The translations under genes and the position numbers were made by a program. From Candidatus Carbonibacillus altaicus (GTDB lineage: Bacteria > Bacillota > Bacilli > Thermicanales > DSM-22653): a DNA stretch of 58,026 nucleotides. The notes beneath the pieces were generated by a model. That model made no database searches. It saw only the letters and a program-made list of their open reading frames with translations, and had not been told where the DNA came from. This document shows positions 34,880-44,806 of the stretch, in pieces; the first letter of the stretch is position 1, and every line of letters begins with the position of its first letter. The stretch spans positions 1-58,026 of the forward strand of contig PEBX01000009.1 of assembly GCA_003050645.1 (NCBI GenBank), read 5' to 3'.

Positions 34880-36247
34880 GTGCGCATCACCATCGCTGGA
34901 ACCGGCTACGTCGGGCTTACCACGGCTGTTCTACTCGCATACATCGGACATGATGTAACTGGTGTGGATATAGACGAAAGAAAGCTCGAGCTCTTAAATG
35001 AAGGGAAAAGCCCGATTCATGAGGCAGGTATTGAACCGCTCCTGATATCGTTAGGCAGTCGCCTCCATTTTACGAATGACCTTCGGGCTGCGGCGCGCGA
35101 AGCGGATATCATTATGATCGCCGTGGGAACACCGGAGAAGATGAACGGTGAAGCTGACACGCAGTATGTAGAAGCGGCTGCCCGCACCGTCGCCGAAGGG
35201 ATGGTCGAAGGGCGTGCCTATACGATCGTCGTGAAATCCACCGTGCCGATCGGTACGAACCGCCGTGTGGCCCACGTCATCCAGAGGACGCTTGATGAAA
35301 GCGGGAAAGCGGTGCGCTTTGCAGTCGCCTCCAACCCTGAGTTTTTAAGAGAAGGGCTGGCTCTTTATGACAGTTTTTATCCCGATCGGATTGTCATCGG
35401 GGCGGAGGATGAACTCGCCGTAGATATGCTTAGCCGCATGTATCGACCGATCCTTGAGCAGACGTTCGATCCTCCAGATGTTATTCCCAGACGCGAAGGC
35501 TACGGGCTCCCGCCGCTTATTACGACGGACGCGATCAGCGCTGAGATGATCAAATATGCGGCCAATGCATATCTCGCGCTCAAGATCAGTTTTATGAATG
35601 AGATCGCGGGTCTGGCGGAAAAAGTCGGGGCCGACATCACTGAAGTAGCTCGCGGCATCGGTCTTGATACGCGCATCGGTCCGCGTTATCTCGCTGCCGG
35701 TCTGGGCTGGGGCGGGAGCTGTTTTCCCAAAGATACCGCAGCGCTTTTGGCCGTCGGGCGTGAGTACCACTATGAGATGCCCATCGTCGAGGCGGCGCGT
35801 ACCGTAAATGTACTAAACCGCACACGTATACTGGAAAAGATGCAGTCCCTGTTAAAAGGCGTGCGCGGTCGGACGATTGCTGTATTGGGACTCGCCTTCA
35901 AACCGGATACCGACGATATCCGCGAATCGCCGTCGATCGCTATCATCAAAATGCTTATCGAACGCGGCGCGCACGTGCGCGTGCACGATCCGCTGGCGAT
36001 GGAGCGGGCGAAGGATGCTTTCAGTGCGTCGGAGCAGGCCGAGATCACTTTTTCCTCGACACCCTATGAAGCAGCAGAAGGTGCAGAAGCGCTGCTTCTC
36101 GCGACGGAGTGGAAGATGTACAAAGAGCTCGACCTAGATGGTCTTAAAAAGCGGATGCGCATACCTGTCATGATCGACGGGCGAAACATCTATGATCCTG
36201 AAAAGCTGCGCGCGATGGGCTGGATCTACACGGGGGTGGGGCGATGA
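34880..36247 (+). CDS. ugd: UDP-glucose 6-dehydrogenase
   Basis: The 455-residue protein starts at GTG after GGAGGG, three bases after the wzz stop. The Rossmann motif GTGYVGLTTAVLLAYIGHDV is at the N-terminus. SNPEFLREGLALYD, the Lys in EMIKYAANAYLALKISFMNE and the catalytic Cys in GWGGSCFPKDT are all intact. The enzyme oxidises UDP-glucose twice to UDP-glucuronate. With the next gene, a probable UDP-glucuronate 4-epimerase, the polymer should contain uronic acids. TuaD of teichuronic acid synthesis is the closest kind of homologue by role. Confidence 0.95.
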   Translation: MRITIAGTGYVGLTTAVLLAYIGHDVTGVDIDERKLELLNEGKSPIHEAGIEPLLISLGSRLHFTNDLRAAAREADIIMIAVGTPEKMNGEADTQYVEAAARTVAEGMVEGRAYTIVVKSTVPIGTNRRVAHVIQRTLDESGKAVRFAVASNPEFLREGLALYDSFYPDRIVIGAEDELAVDMLSRMYRPILEQTFDPPDVIPRREGYGLPPLITTDAISAEMIKYAANAYLALKISFMNEIAGLAEKVGADITEVARGIGLDTRIGPRYLAAGLGWGGSCFPKDTAALLAVGREYHYEMPIVEAARTVNVLNRTRILEKMQSLLKGVRGRTIAVLGLAFKPDTDDIRESPSIAIIKMLIERGAHVRVHDPLAMERAKDAFSASEQAEITFSSTPYEAAEGAEALLLATEWKMYKELDLDGLKKRMRIPVMIDGRNIYDPEKLRAMGWIYTGVGR

Positions 36248-37206
36248 AACATGCTCTGGTCACCGGTGGTGCGGGGTTTATCGGTTCACATCTGATCGAT
36301 CGCCTGCTTGAGGAAGGCTGGGCGGTGACCAATATCGATAACTTCGACCCGTTCTACGATCCGGCGATCAAACGGCAAAACATTACCGGGCATCTCAACT
36401 ATCCACACTATACGCTTCTTGAGCTCGATATTCGGAACTTTGCGGCACTGGATGCGGCGCTCGAACGTCAACGTGCAGCCTATGATGTCATTGTTCATCT
36501 CGCGGCCAAAGCCGGTGTGCGTCCCTCGATCGATGATCCAATAGGATATCATATGGTCAATGTCATCGGCACGCAACATATGCTGGAGATCGCCAGGAAG
36601 TATCGCATTCAGCAATTCATCTTTGCCTCCTCATCCAGCGTCTACGGCGTGAACCCGAACGTCCCGTGGCGGGAAGACGACTGCGTTCTTCGTCCTATCA
36701 GTCCTTACGCTTCGACAAAAGTGAGCGGTGAACTGCTCGGGCATGTGTACAGCCACCTGTACGGCATTCGCTTTATCGCCCTCCGCTTTTTCACCGTGTA
36801 CGGCCCCAGGCAGCGTCCGGATCTCGCGATTCACAAATTTGCGCGACTTATGTTAGAAGGTAAACCGATTCCCATCTATGGTGATGGCAGTACCCGCCGT
36901 GATTACACATATATCGATGACATTAGCGAGGGTGTCAGACGGGCGATGGACTATGAAGCTTCATCATACGAGATTATAAACTTAGGGAACAACCAGACAG
37001 TTACTTTGAATGAGATGGTAGAAACACTAGAAATGGCTTTGTCGGTAAAAGTAGCGCGACAGTACTTGTCCGAACAGCCAGGAGACGTACCCGCGACGTG
37101 GGCAGATGTGAACCGCGCTAAAAGGATTTTGCATTTTCGACCCAAAACCCCTTTCGAAGAAGGCGTTAAACTTTTTGTCGAATGGTTGAGAGCCAATGTT
37201 ACTTAG
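36244..37206 (+). CDS. NAD-dependent epimerase, probable UDP-glucuronate 4-epimerase
   Basis: The start overlaps the ugd stop by four bases (ATGA). The 320-residue protein has GGAGFIGSHLIDRLLEEGW (NAD site), the active-site Ser/Tyr-x-x-x-Lys in SSSVYG and YASTKVSGE, and DNFDPFYDPAIKRQNI. That last motif is typical of UDP-GlcA/UDP-GlcNAc 4-epimerases rather than ordinary GalE. With UDP-glucuronate made by the preceding enzyme, UDP-galacturonate is the likely product. The substrate choice is inferred from context and that motif. Confidence 0.85.
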   Translation: MKHALVTGGAGFIGSHLIDRLLEEGWAVTNIDNFDPFYDPAIKRQNITGHLNYPHYTLLELDIRNFAALDAALERQRAAYDVIVHLAAKAGVRPSIDDPIGYHMVNVIGTQHMLEIARKYRIQQFIFASSSSVYGVNPNVPWREDDCVLRPISPYASTKVSGELLGHVYSHLYGIRFIALRFFTVYGPRQRPDLAIHKFARLMLEGKPIPIYGDGSTRRDYTYIDDISEGVRRAMDYEASSYEIINLGNNQTVTLNEMVETLEMALSVKVARQYLSEQPGDVPATWADVNRAKRILHFRPKTPFEEGVKLFVEWLRANVT

Positions 37207-38635
37207 ACATAGCCTCAGTTATTTTCTAGCAAGAGGCGTTGCAGGTATCTTCAACTTTCTAGCGATTGCTCTATATACTAGATTGCTTACCCCTGAGAGC
37301 TACGGTCTTTACGCGCTTGTGATGGCGGCATCGGGTTTGATGAACATAGTGCTATTTCAGTGGATCAAGCTGTCACAGAAAAGATACTATTTGACTTACA
37401 AGGATGATGTAGCCCCGCTTCTTTCTAACATACTCAGTTTATTTTTGTTAATGGCATTCCTGTCTGGTTTAGTAGTGATGGGTGCGTATTTATTACACAT
37501 TGTTAACCTTCCTTTCATAGCTTATCTCATACTGTTATTATTGGTTTGGGTGATGGCCTGGCAGGAACTCAATCTTGATCTTTTTACCGTTCAGTTTAGA
37601 CGACTTAATTTTGGTATGAGTACGGTTGTGAGGGCGAGCGTTGCACTTTTAATCGGTAGTCTTCTTGCATACGCAGGATACGATGCCTATGGTGTCTTGT
37701 TCGGCGTGCTTCTCGGAACACTGCTCGCTTCTCTTTACGGATGGAAGCAGAATTGGAGTACGATAACTCCGAAGTGGGATCGAACCGTTGTAAAAAAGCT
37801 TTTTGTTTATGGTTTTCCATTTACTTTTACGTTTTCCTTTTCTTTTGTTCTGGGGACAGCGGGTCGGTTTTTTATAGCTGCATACATGGGAGAAGGTGCG
37901 ACCGGCATTTATTCGGCAACCTATGATTTTTCTCAACAGACGCTTCTATTTCTGATGTCGGTTATTAATCTAGCGGCTTATCCCTTGGCATTGCAGGCCT
38001 TAGAAAAAAGCGGCAAAGATAAAGCGCGTGAACAAATCAAAGCAAATGGTACGCTTCTTATGAGTATCGCTGTACCGGCAGTGGTGGGACTCATTATGCT
38101 AAGAAAACCGATCATAGATCTTATGATGGGAGAAGCGTATCGCACCGAGGCCATGCATATTTTACCATTAATCGTGATCGCCGCGTTTATTGAAGGTATC
38201 AAAGCGTTTCACTTTGATCTTGCTTTTCAGCTTGGAGAAAAGACTTCGTATCAAGCATTGATTGCTTTTTCAGGGGCGCTTACTGCCATTGTACTCTATG
38301 TGGTACTGATTCCAGTGTTTCAACTTCAGGGAGCAGCGATGGCGACACTTGGATCATTTCTTGTCACGTTGATACTCTCCATCATGCTAGGGAGGGGAAT
38401 ATTTAAAATTCCTTTTCCATTCTGTGATACATTTAAAATCGTATTAAGCACGTTGATGATGGGGATGTTTCTTGCTGTCTGGGATGTTGAAAAGACCTCG
38501 TGGTTTGTTTTATTACTGCAGATGACAGGAGCCATCATAGTTTATGGTATTTCTTTTTTGATTTTAAATGTAGGACAGTACAGGAGTGAACTTATAAAAA
38601 TATTGGGTAGGCAGGTGAAAAAGTATGGCGCATAA
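37196..38635 (+). CDS. Polysaccharide flippase (Wzx/MATE-like)
   Basis: The 479-residue polytopic protein overlaps the epimerase gene by 11 bases. It opens with FLARGVAGIFNFLAIALYTR and LLTPESYGLYALVMA, the standard amino end of oligosaccharide flippases of the MVF superfamily, and shows about 14 hydrophobic helices. It should move undecaprenyl-linked repeat units across the membrane. Local base composition is more A/T-rich than in ugd. Confidence 0.88.
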   Translation: MLLRHSLSYFLARGVAGIFNFLAIALYTRLLTPESYGLYALVMAASGLMNIVLFQWIKLSQKRYYLTYKDDVAPLLSNILSLFLLMAFLSGLVVMGAYLLHIVNLPFIAYLILLLLVWVMAWQELNLDLFTVQFRRLNFGMSTVVRASVALLIGSLLAYAGYDAYGVLFGVLLGTLLASLYGWKQNWSTITPKWDRTVVKKLFVYGFPFTFTFSFSFVLGTAGRFFIAAYMGEGATGIYSATYDFSQQTLLFLMSVINLAAYPLALQALEKSGKDKAREQIKANGTLLMSIAVPAVVGLIMLRKPIIDLMMGEAYRTEAMHILPLIVIAAFIEGIKAFHFDLAFQLGEKTSYQALIAFSGALTAIVLYVVLIPVFQLQGAAMATLGSFLVTLILSIMLGRGIFKIPFPFCDTFKIVLSTLMMGMFLAVWDVEKTSWFVLLLQMTGAIIVYGISFLILNVGQYRSELIKILGRQVKKYGA

Positions 38636-39734
38636 AGTCGCGATATTTTTACCTTCTTTACGAGGAGGAGGAGCGGAGCGTGTAGCAGTCAATTTAGCGA
38701 AAGGACTCAATGAATTAGGTTATCGTGTTGATATAGTTGCTGGCAAAGCAGAAGGTCCATACCTTTCACAGATTCCTAAAAGCGTAAGGGTGTTGGACTT
38801 GGGTGCAAGGCGTGTGCTCTTTGCGCTTCCTGGACTGGTGCGCTATCTCAGGCGCGAAAGACCGCGCGCCATGCTTTCTGCTTTAAGCCATGCCAACATT
38901 GTGGCCATCTGGGCGAGATTGATGGCACGGACCGGTACGCGCCTGGTTGTTTCTGAACATAACACACTTAGCCAGTCCACGATGAACGCTACTGTACGAC
39001 GGGAGAAGGCCATTCCCTTTTTGATCCGACGCTTTTATCCACTGGCGGATGCGGTAGTGGCAGTGTCCCAGGGGGCGGCCGAAGACCTCATTCTCCAAAC
39101 GAGTCTGCCAGCGGAAAAGGTGCGGGTTATCTATAACCCCGTGGTCACACCGGATCTTTTCGCGAAGGCGGACGAACCCTTGGACCATCCCTGGTTCCGG
39201 CCTGGTGAACCACCGGTGATCCTTGGGATAGGACGGCTCACTACGCAAAAGGATTTTCCCTCGCTCATTCGCGCTTTTGCCTTGGTACGCAAGAAGCGTC
39301 CGGCGCGGCTTATGATTTTGGGCGAAGGCGAAGAGCGCCCCAAACTGGAGGCGTTGGTGCGAGAGCTGGGTGTAGAGGAGGACGTGGCGCTGCCGGGATT
39401 TGTGGAGAATCCCTACAGTTACATGAAGCGTGCCGGGGTATTTGTACTTTCTTCTCGTTGGGAAGGGTTACCGACTGTACTCATCGAAGCCTTAGCTTTG
39501 GAAACCCCTGTCGTATCCACCGACTGCCCACATGGCCCTCGTGAAATTTTAGAGGATAGAAAATGGGGCAGGCTCGTGCCTATCGGAGACGAACAAGCCT
39601 TAGCGCAAGCGATATTCGAAACATTAATACAAGCCAACCGATATGAAAAGGAAAAAATAAAAGAGCGAGCATTATTTTTTACAGTTGATACGGTTGTGAA
39701 ACAGTATGCACAGGTACTTCAACTCAGCCATTAG
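38625..39734 (+). CDS. GT4-family glycosyltransferase
   Basis: The 369-residue protein overlaps the flippase by 11 bases. It has a GT-B fold: N-terminal FLPSLRGGGAERVAVNLAKG, the linker VRVIYNPV, and C-terminal GRLTTQKDFPSLIRAFALV. The donor-binding motif reads SRWEGLPTVLIEALALETPV, followed by STDCPHGPREIL. The EX7E-type glutamates are present. It likely adds a sugar to the lipid-linked repeat unit; donor and acceptor are unknown. Confidence 0.88.
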   Translation: MAHKVAIFLPSLRGGGAERVAVNLAKGLNELGYRVDIVAGKAEGPYLSQIPKSVRVLDLGARRVLFALPGLVRYLRRERPRAMLSALSHANIVAIWARLMARTGTRLVVSEHNTLSQSTMNATVRREKAIPFLIRRFYPLADAVVAVSQGAAEDLILQTSLPAEKVRVIYNPVVTPDLFAKADEPLDHPWFRPGEPPVILGIGRLTTQKDFPSLIRAFALVRKKRPARLMILGEGEERPKLEALVRELGVEEDVALPGFVENPYSYMKRAGVFVLSSRWEGLPTVLIEALALETPVVSTDCPHGPREILEDRKWGRLVPIGDEQALAQAIFETLIQANRYEKEKIKERALFFTVDTVVKQYAQVLQLSH

Positions 39735-39773
39735 TCTGTTTGTACTAAGAAGCATCATTCAAGGAGACCAAAA

Positions 39774-41015
39774 ATGAACGATATTATAGCATTTTTTGCG
39801 GCTTTACCCTTATTTTTATTGAGTGTTGCTTGGGTTTTTAATCAGGCTTTATTGAAAAAATCGAATGGGCTCATTCTATTTGTCGCTTTTTTATTGCGAT
39901 TTACTTTAGCAATTATTCATACTTATGTCATGCCTCTTCCCGATTCCCAGGCCGATGCGCTTATGTTTCATTACCAGGCTGTTGAGTGGGCTGACGAAGG
40001 TTTCCTAGCTACCATCAGTCATTTTACTATAGGAACGTTTTTGTATAGCTGGATTCTGGCGATGCTGTATAACATGTTTGGACCTTACCAGCTCGTCGGA
40101 CAAGCATTGAATGTATGGCTAGGAATCTTAATCGTTGCCAACACCTGGCAGTTTACATGGGAAGTTACCAAAAGTAAAAGATACACTGCGATCGCCGCTT
40201 GGTTGGTAACGCTCTATCCGATTTTGAATTTATACAGTGCAATAACGATGCGGGAGAATTTTGTCCAACTTTTTACAATCATAGGGTTTAGGTATGCATA
40301 TCGATGGTTTGAGAGAAAAAAACCCATCGATATGATGAAAATGTTTGTCTTTATATTTTTAGCCGGGTTATTTCATGCCGGAATTTTTGTGTTTTTTGCC
40401 GCATTGGGTTTGATCATCGTCATAAAGCAGTTTAAACGTTTAATGAAACAAAATAGTCGACTATCGATGCAGATGTTATTTGCGGTTGTAACGTTAGTAT
40501 TTGTAGGCTTATTGATACTCTTATCAGACGTCGGTCGAGACAAATTGGGAATTTTGCTTAACCTAGGCTACTCGGTGAGCTATACTGCCAGTGAACGAGC
40601 TGGCTACTTACAAGACTTGCATATACATTCTCCGTTTGACATTGTCTGGCAGGCACCTATTCGCTTCATTTACTTTTTGTTTGCCCCTTTCCCTTGGATG
40701 ATACATGAGTCCATTGATGTCATAGGTATGTTAGATGGTGCCGTTTATTTAATAGTCGCACTTTACTGTGTATGGCATTGGCGTGTATTAAAAAACAACA
40801 AGCGTCAGTTATATATAATAGTTCTTCTTCTGAGTGTGGTACTTGCTTTTGCTATAGCGACATCGAATTACGGTCAGGCAATGCGCCATCGTTCGAAATT
40901 GCTCCCGATTATGTTTAGCACAGCCGCAATGACAGCCTATGATGTTAAGCAAAGGCGCACAAGGATCAGGCGTACGATCGATGGTAGGAGGCTATTTATT
41001 GATGTTGGATTATAA
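39774..41015 (+). CDS. Polytopic membrane protein, probable Wzy-like polysaccharide polymerase
   Basis: The 413-residue protein has about ten hydrophobic segments. An early conserved-looking loop holds PDSQADALMFHYQAVEWA, and near the end SNYGQAMRHRSKLLPIMF resembles the Asn-x-Gly-x-(Ala/Met)-x-(Arg)-x-Arg-x-Lys segment of EpsG/Wzy polymerases. It lies among glycosyltransferases and a flippase. A lipid-dependent glycosyltransferase (GT-C) is the alternative. The 3' end overlaps the next gene by 14 bases. Confidence 0.65.
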   Translation: MNDIIAFFAALPLFLLSVAWVFNQALLKKSNGLILFVAFLLRFTLAIIHTYVMPLPDSQADALMFHYQAVEWADEGFLATISHFTIGTFLYSWILAMLYNMFGPYQLVGQALNVWLGILIVANTWQFTWEVTKSKRYTAIAAWLVTLYPILNLYSAITMRENFVQLFTIIGFRYAYRWFERKKPIDMMKMFVFIFLAGLFHAGIFVFFAALGLIIVIKQFKRLMKQNSRLSMQMLFAVVTLVFVGLLILLSDVGRDKLGILLNLGYSVSYTASERAGYLQDLHIHSPFDIVWQAPIRFIYFLFAPFPWMIHESIDVIGMLDGAVYLIVALYCVWHWRVLKNNKRQLYIIVLLLSVVLAFAIATSNYGQAMRHRSKLLPIMFSTAAMTAYDVKQRRTRIRRTIDGRRLFIDVGL

Positions 41016-42159
41016 ACGAATCATAATTTTAACGACAGGACTCTCATACGGCGGGGCGGAAACACAGCTTGTGAGGCTATCTGTCGGGCTTAAAAAGCGT
41101 GGTTGGGATGTTCATGTAATCTCCATGACCCGCCCTCAGGCTTTTCAAGATGTGCTACAAGCTCATGGAATTGCTCTGCATGATTTAAACATGGCGCGGG
41201 GTGTGCCAGATATTCGTGCGCTCTTTCGATTTCGATCGCTCATCAAACACATTCGACCGGTCATTATTCATAGCCATATGGTTCATGCGAATCTTTTTTC
41301 CAGGGTCTCGAAGCTGCTCGCTTCCGCGCCACTAAGAATCTGTACTGCCCATAGTATTTTTGAAGGTGGCGCCTTTAGGGAATGGGCTTACAGGATGACA
41401 GATCCGCTCTGTGATCTTACGACGCAGGTGAGTCAGGCTGGTGCCGAAAGATATGTTAGGATTAAGGCAGTACCTAAGCATAAAATGTTATGGGTTCCGA
41501 ACGGTGTTGATTTATCTCGCTTCAGCTTTCAAAAAGAACAAAGAGATGTTTTAAGAGCACAGATGAACGCAATGAACAAATTTGTCTGGATATCGATCGG
41601 ACGGTTGACAGCTGCTAAGGACTATCCGAATTTATTGCATGCTTTTCGAAAGGTGCGAAGTCACATTCAAGATGTAGAATTATGGATCATCGGGGAAGGG
41701 GAAGATAAACAAGCTTTGTTATCCTTGGTTGATACATTCAATCTAGCTGAACACGTCACGTTTTTAGGCATACAGGAAAATATAGCAGACTGGTTAAGTG
41801 CTGCTGATGCTTTTGTACTGTCATCTGTTTGGGAAGGGTTGCCCATGGTTGTTTTAGAGGCAGGAAGCGTTGGTCTGCCGGTCGTCGTGACGGATGTAGG
41901 AGGGAATAGGGAGATCGTAAAACATCAAGAAAATGGATGGCTCGTACCAGCGCGCGACTCAAACGCACTTGCACAGGCGATGATCACAGTCATGCAGCTT
42001 CCACCTGAGAAACGTATCGCTTTAGGAGAACAATTACGGCAATTCATCTATGAAAACTACGATATGGAGCGTATTTTGGACCGGTGGGAAAAGATATATG
42101 AAGAGTTGATAGCAGAAAAGATTCAAAATAGAAATAAAATAAATGATAAGAAAAAATAA
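41002..42159 (+). CDS. GT4-family glycosyltransferase
   Basis: About 385 residues from the ATG at 41002, ten bases after AGGAGG; the TTG immediately before it is also possible. GLSYGGAETQLVRLSVGLKK opens the N-terminal domain. VWISIGRLTAAKDYPNLLHA and LSSVWEGLPMVVLEAGSVG form the nucleotide-sugar site of the C-terminal domain. The start lies inside the end of the polymerase gene, indicating translational coupling. The terminal 15 residues are Lys/Asn-rich and probably disordered. Confidence 0.87.
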   Translation: MLDYKRIIILTTGLSYGGAETQLVRLSVGLKKRGWDVHVISMTRPQAFQDVLQAHGIALHDLNMARGVPDIRALFRFRSLIKHIRPVIIHSHMVHANLFSRVSKLLASAPLRICTAHSIFEGGAFREWAYRMTDPLCDLTTQVSQAGAERYVRIKAVPKHKMLWVPNGVDLSRFSFQKEQRDVLRAQMNAMNKFVWISIGRLTAAKDYPNLLHAFRKVRSHIQDVELWIIGEGEDKQALLSLVDTFNLAEHVTFLGIQENIADWLSAADAFVLSSVWEGLPMVVLEAGSVGLPVVVTDVGGNREIVKHQENGWLVPARDSNALAQAMITVMQLPPEKRIALGEQLRQFIYENYDMERILDRWEKIYEELIAEKIQNRNKINDKKK

Positions 42160-42189
42160 ATCGGTCATATTATGAAAGGTGTGGGTCTT

Positions 42190-43299
42190 TTGAATATCGT
42201 CTTTATCATCACCCGCGGCGATGACATCGGGGGCGCGCAGATTCATGTGAGAGATTTAGCAGAGGCCTTACAAGACGACGGTCATCAAGTAACTGTACTG
42301 TGCGGGGGAAGCGGTGCCTTTACCGAGATGCTCGATAAGCATAACATCCCATATCGGGTACTCAAGCACCTCGTGCATCCGATCAACCCGTATCGGGATG
42401 TCTTAGCGTACCTTGAGATTGGCCATATTTTACGGGTGCTTAAGCCGGATCTTGTGGCAACGCACTCTTCAAAAGCGGGTATTCTCGGCCGTCTCGCAGC
42501 GCACCGGCTTTCGATACCGGTTACGTTTACCGCACATGGTTGGGCGTTTACGGAAGGAGTCAATCCCCAAAAGCGATATGTTTACCGGGCTATTGAACAA
42601 TGGGCAGCGCGCCTTTCTCGTAAGATCATTACTGTATCGGAATACGATCGCGCGCTTGCTTTAAAAGAGAGGGTTGGTGATGCGAAACAGATCGTCACCA
42701 TTCACAACGGCATACCGGATGTACCTGATCGGTTGAGGGCTAGGCCGGAGCGTGAACCGGTAAGACTGATCATGGTAGCCCGGTTCGGACATCCCAAAAA
42801 TCATGCTTTATTACTGGACGCTTTAGCTTCGCTTCGAACAGAACCGTGGTCGCTCGATTTTGTGGGGGATGGTCCTTTATTGGGAGAAGTTCGAGACCGG
42901 GTGAGGGCGCTAGGGTTAGAAGAACGCGTAGTGTTCTTAGGGCGCCGTGATGATGTGCCGGAACTGCTGGCTTCATCTAACATTTTTATTCTGACGTCGC
43001 GCTGGGAAGGTTTTCCACTCAGCATTATCGAAGCGATGCGTGCCGGTCTCCCAGTCATCGCGTCGGATGTAGGCGGGGTGAAGGAAGCCGTTGTGCATGG
43101 GGAGACAGGGTTTGTAGTGAAGGGAGCGGATGCTGACGAACTGGCCGGTTACCTGCAAAACCTGATCACTTCACTTGAGATGAGACGAAAAATGGGTCAG
43201 GCCGGAAGAGAGCGCTATGAGAAGTATTTTACATTCGATCATATGTTTCAAACTACGTTAAAAATCTACAAAGAGCTTGTAGGTGAAAAAGATTCATAG
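42190..43299 (+). CDS. GT4-family glycosyltransferase
   Basis: A TTG at 42190 follows AAAGGTGTG by six bases and begins directly at the conserved strand NIVFIITRGDDIGGAQIHVR. An in-frame ATG at 42172 has no good binding site. The 369-residue GT-B protein shows THSSKAGILGRLAAH and TFTAHGWAF in the acceptor domain. MVARFGHPKNHALLLDAL and SRWEGFPLSIIEAMRAGLPV lie in the donor domain. It resembles transferases of capsule clusters; the sugar is unknown. Confidence 0.87.
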   Translation: MNIVFIITRGDDIGGAQIHVRDLAEALQDDGHQVTVLCGGSGAFTEMLDKHNIPYRVLKHLVHPINPYRDVLAYLEIGHILRVLKPDLVATHSSKAGILGRLAAHRLSIPVTFTAHGWAFTEGVNPQKRYVYRAIEQWAARLSRKIITVSEYDRALALKERVGDAKQIVTIHNGIPDVPDRLRARPEREPVRLIMVARFGHPKNHALLLDALASLRTEPWSLDFVGDGPLLGEVRDRVRALGLEERVVFLGRRDDVPELLASSNIFILTSRWEGFPLSIIEAMRAGLPVIASDVGGVKEAVVHGETGFVVKGADADELAGYLQNLITSLEMRRKMGQAGRERYEKYFTFDHMFQTTLKIYKELVGEKDS

Positions 43300-43329
43300 T
43301 ATGATAATGTAAGGGGGAGGTGAAAAGGC

Positions 43330-44751
43330 GTGTATGCTTTCTTAGCGCGATATTTTCAGATGAGTAAGCTTGCCGTGATCTTGATCGATATGATCTGGGT
43401 ATTGGGTGGATATGTGCTAGCTTATCTTTTGCGGTTTGGCTTTGCACCGCCAAGAGAAAATATCGATCCGTTCATCCAGCTTATACCTGTCATCGTGCTT
43501 GCTACATATATTCTATTTTCTATGTACGGACTGTATACGATTGCCCGCAAAACACTGCTCGATATCGTCTTTTCACTCGGCCTATCTCTTTTTTTCCTGC
43601 AACTTATCGTCACGACGTCAACTTTTTTTATCCGGGAATTTGCCTTTCCCAGAAGTATCTTGATCATCGCCTTTTTTATTCAATGGTTCCTTCTTAGCGT
43701 TTGGCGGGCGATAGTACTCAGGGTAAGAAGACGCGTCCACGGGGAAAAACGCATTCTCCTGATTGGTTCAGAAGAGAAGCTTCAAAAGATCGGTTCGAGT
43801 ATATTAGGTGGGCAAGAAGGCTGGTATACGATTGCTCATGTTCTCTCGCCGACGGACTTAAAAATAAGACACATCGAGGATTTTCCCGAATGGCACGCGG
43901 CCGATACGATCGCCCTTAGCAATGACCTCGATGAAAAGATGAAAAAAGGTTTAATTGAAAGCGCGCTGGCGGCGCATAAATTTGTCCTGATCGAACCGGC
44001 GATGCAGGATATCGTCCTCTCCAGGCCGCAACTCCTGCTTTTTCACGATGTTCCGATGATTGCTTTAACCGAATTTTCGATACCGGAAGATTTAAAGCTC
44101 GTGAAACGGTGGATGGATACGGTTCTTGCTTTCACGATGCTCCTTGTTACCTTTCCGCTCATGCTTGTTGTCGCCGCCCTCATTAAGTTGACGTCGCCGG
44201 GTCCTGTATTTTACCGTCAGGAGCGGGTTACAGAAGGCGGTAAGACGTTTATGCTGATTAAGTTTCGTACCATGGTTAAAGACGCGGAGAAACGAACCGG
44301 ACCTGTTCTCGCCACTGAAAAAGATCCACGTATTACTTCGGTAGGACGGGTGTTACGAGCGACACGTCTGGATGAGCTACCACAGCTCATCAACGTACTT
44401 AAAGGCGAGATGAGTTTGATCGGTCCTCGACCGGAGCGGCCGCATTTTATTGAGCAATTTTCTAAGGAACTGCCGGCATATTCTTACCGCCATCAGGTCA
44501 AAGCCGGTATTACCGGGTTGGCGCAGGTTGTCGGCCGCTACTCAACGAGTGCTGAGGACAAGCTTGCACTTGACCTTTTCTATATAAAAAACTATTCTTT
44601 GTTGCTTGACGTGCGTATTTTGTTCATGACGGTCAAAGTCGTATTGAGTAAAGAAGCAGCTTCGGGCGTAAGCGATAATAAGAAAGAAACGTTTTGGGTG
44701 GAGGTCATGGATCGTTCGGGTAGAAATCAGAAAATCGATGTGCCAAGGTAA
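43330..44751 (+). CDS. Polyprenyl-phosphate hexose-1-phosphate transferase (initiating sugar transferase)
   Basis: The 473-residue protein starts at GTG after GGGAGGTG. The N-terminal half has four to five membrane segments and a Rossmann-like domain (about 120-235). The C-terminal catalytic domain has [20 protein letters not shown], then [20 protein letters not shown] with the catalytic Asp-Glu and the Pro-Arg-Pro turn. It transfers hexose-1-phosphate from UDP-sugar to undecaprenyl phosphate and so starts each repeat unit. Its location near the end of the operon is common in exopolysaccharide clusters. Confidence 0.92.
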   Translation: MYAFLARYFQMSKLAVILIDMIWVLGGYVLAYLLRFGFAPPRENIDPFIQLIPVIVLATYILFSMYGLYTIARKTLLDIVFSLGLSLFFLQLIVTTSTFFIREFAFPRSILIIAFFIQWFLLSVWRAIVLRVRRRVHGEKRILLIGSEEKLQKIGSSILGGQEGWYTIAHVLSPTDLKIRHIEDFPEWHAADTIALSNDLDEKMKKGLIESALAAHKFVLIEPAMQDIVLSRPQLLLFHDVPMIALTEFSIPEDLKLVKRWMDTVLAFTMLLVTFPLMLVVAALIKLTSPGPVFYRQERVTEGGKTFMLIKFRTMVKDAEKRTGPVLATEKDPRITSVGRVLRATRLDELPQLINVLKGEMSLIGPRPERPHFIEQFSKELPAYSYRHQVKAGITGLAQVVGRYSTSAEDKLALDLFYIKNYSLLLDVRILFMTVKVVLSKEAASGVSDNKKETFWVEVMDRSGRNQKIDVPR

Positions 44752-44806
44752 ATAACGAGTAGGGATTTTGCTTTTTTCTTAATTTCAGCTAGGGGTTGGA
44801 TGCGTC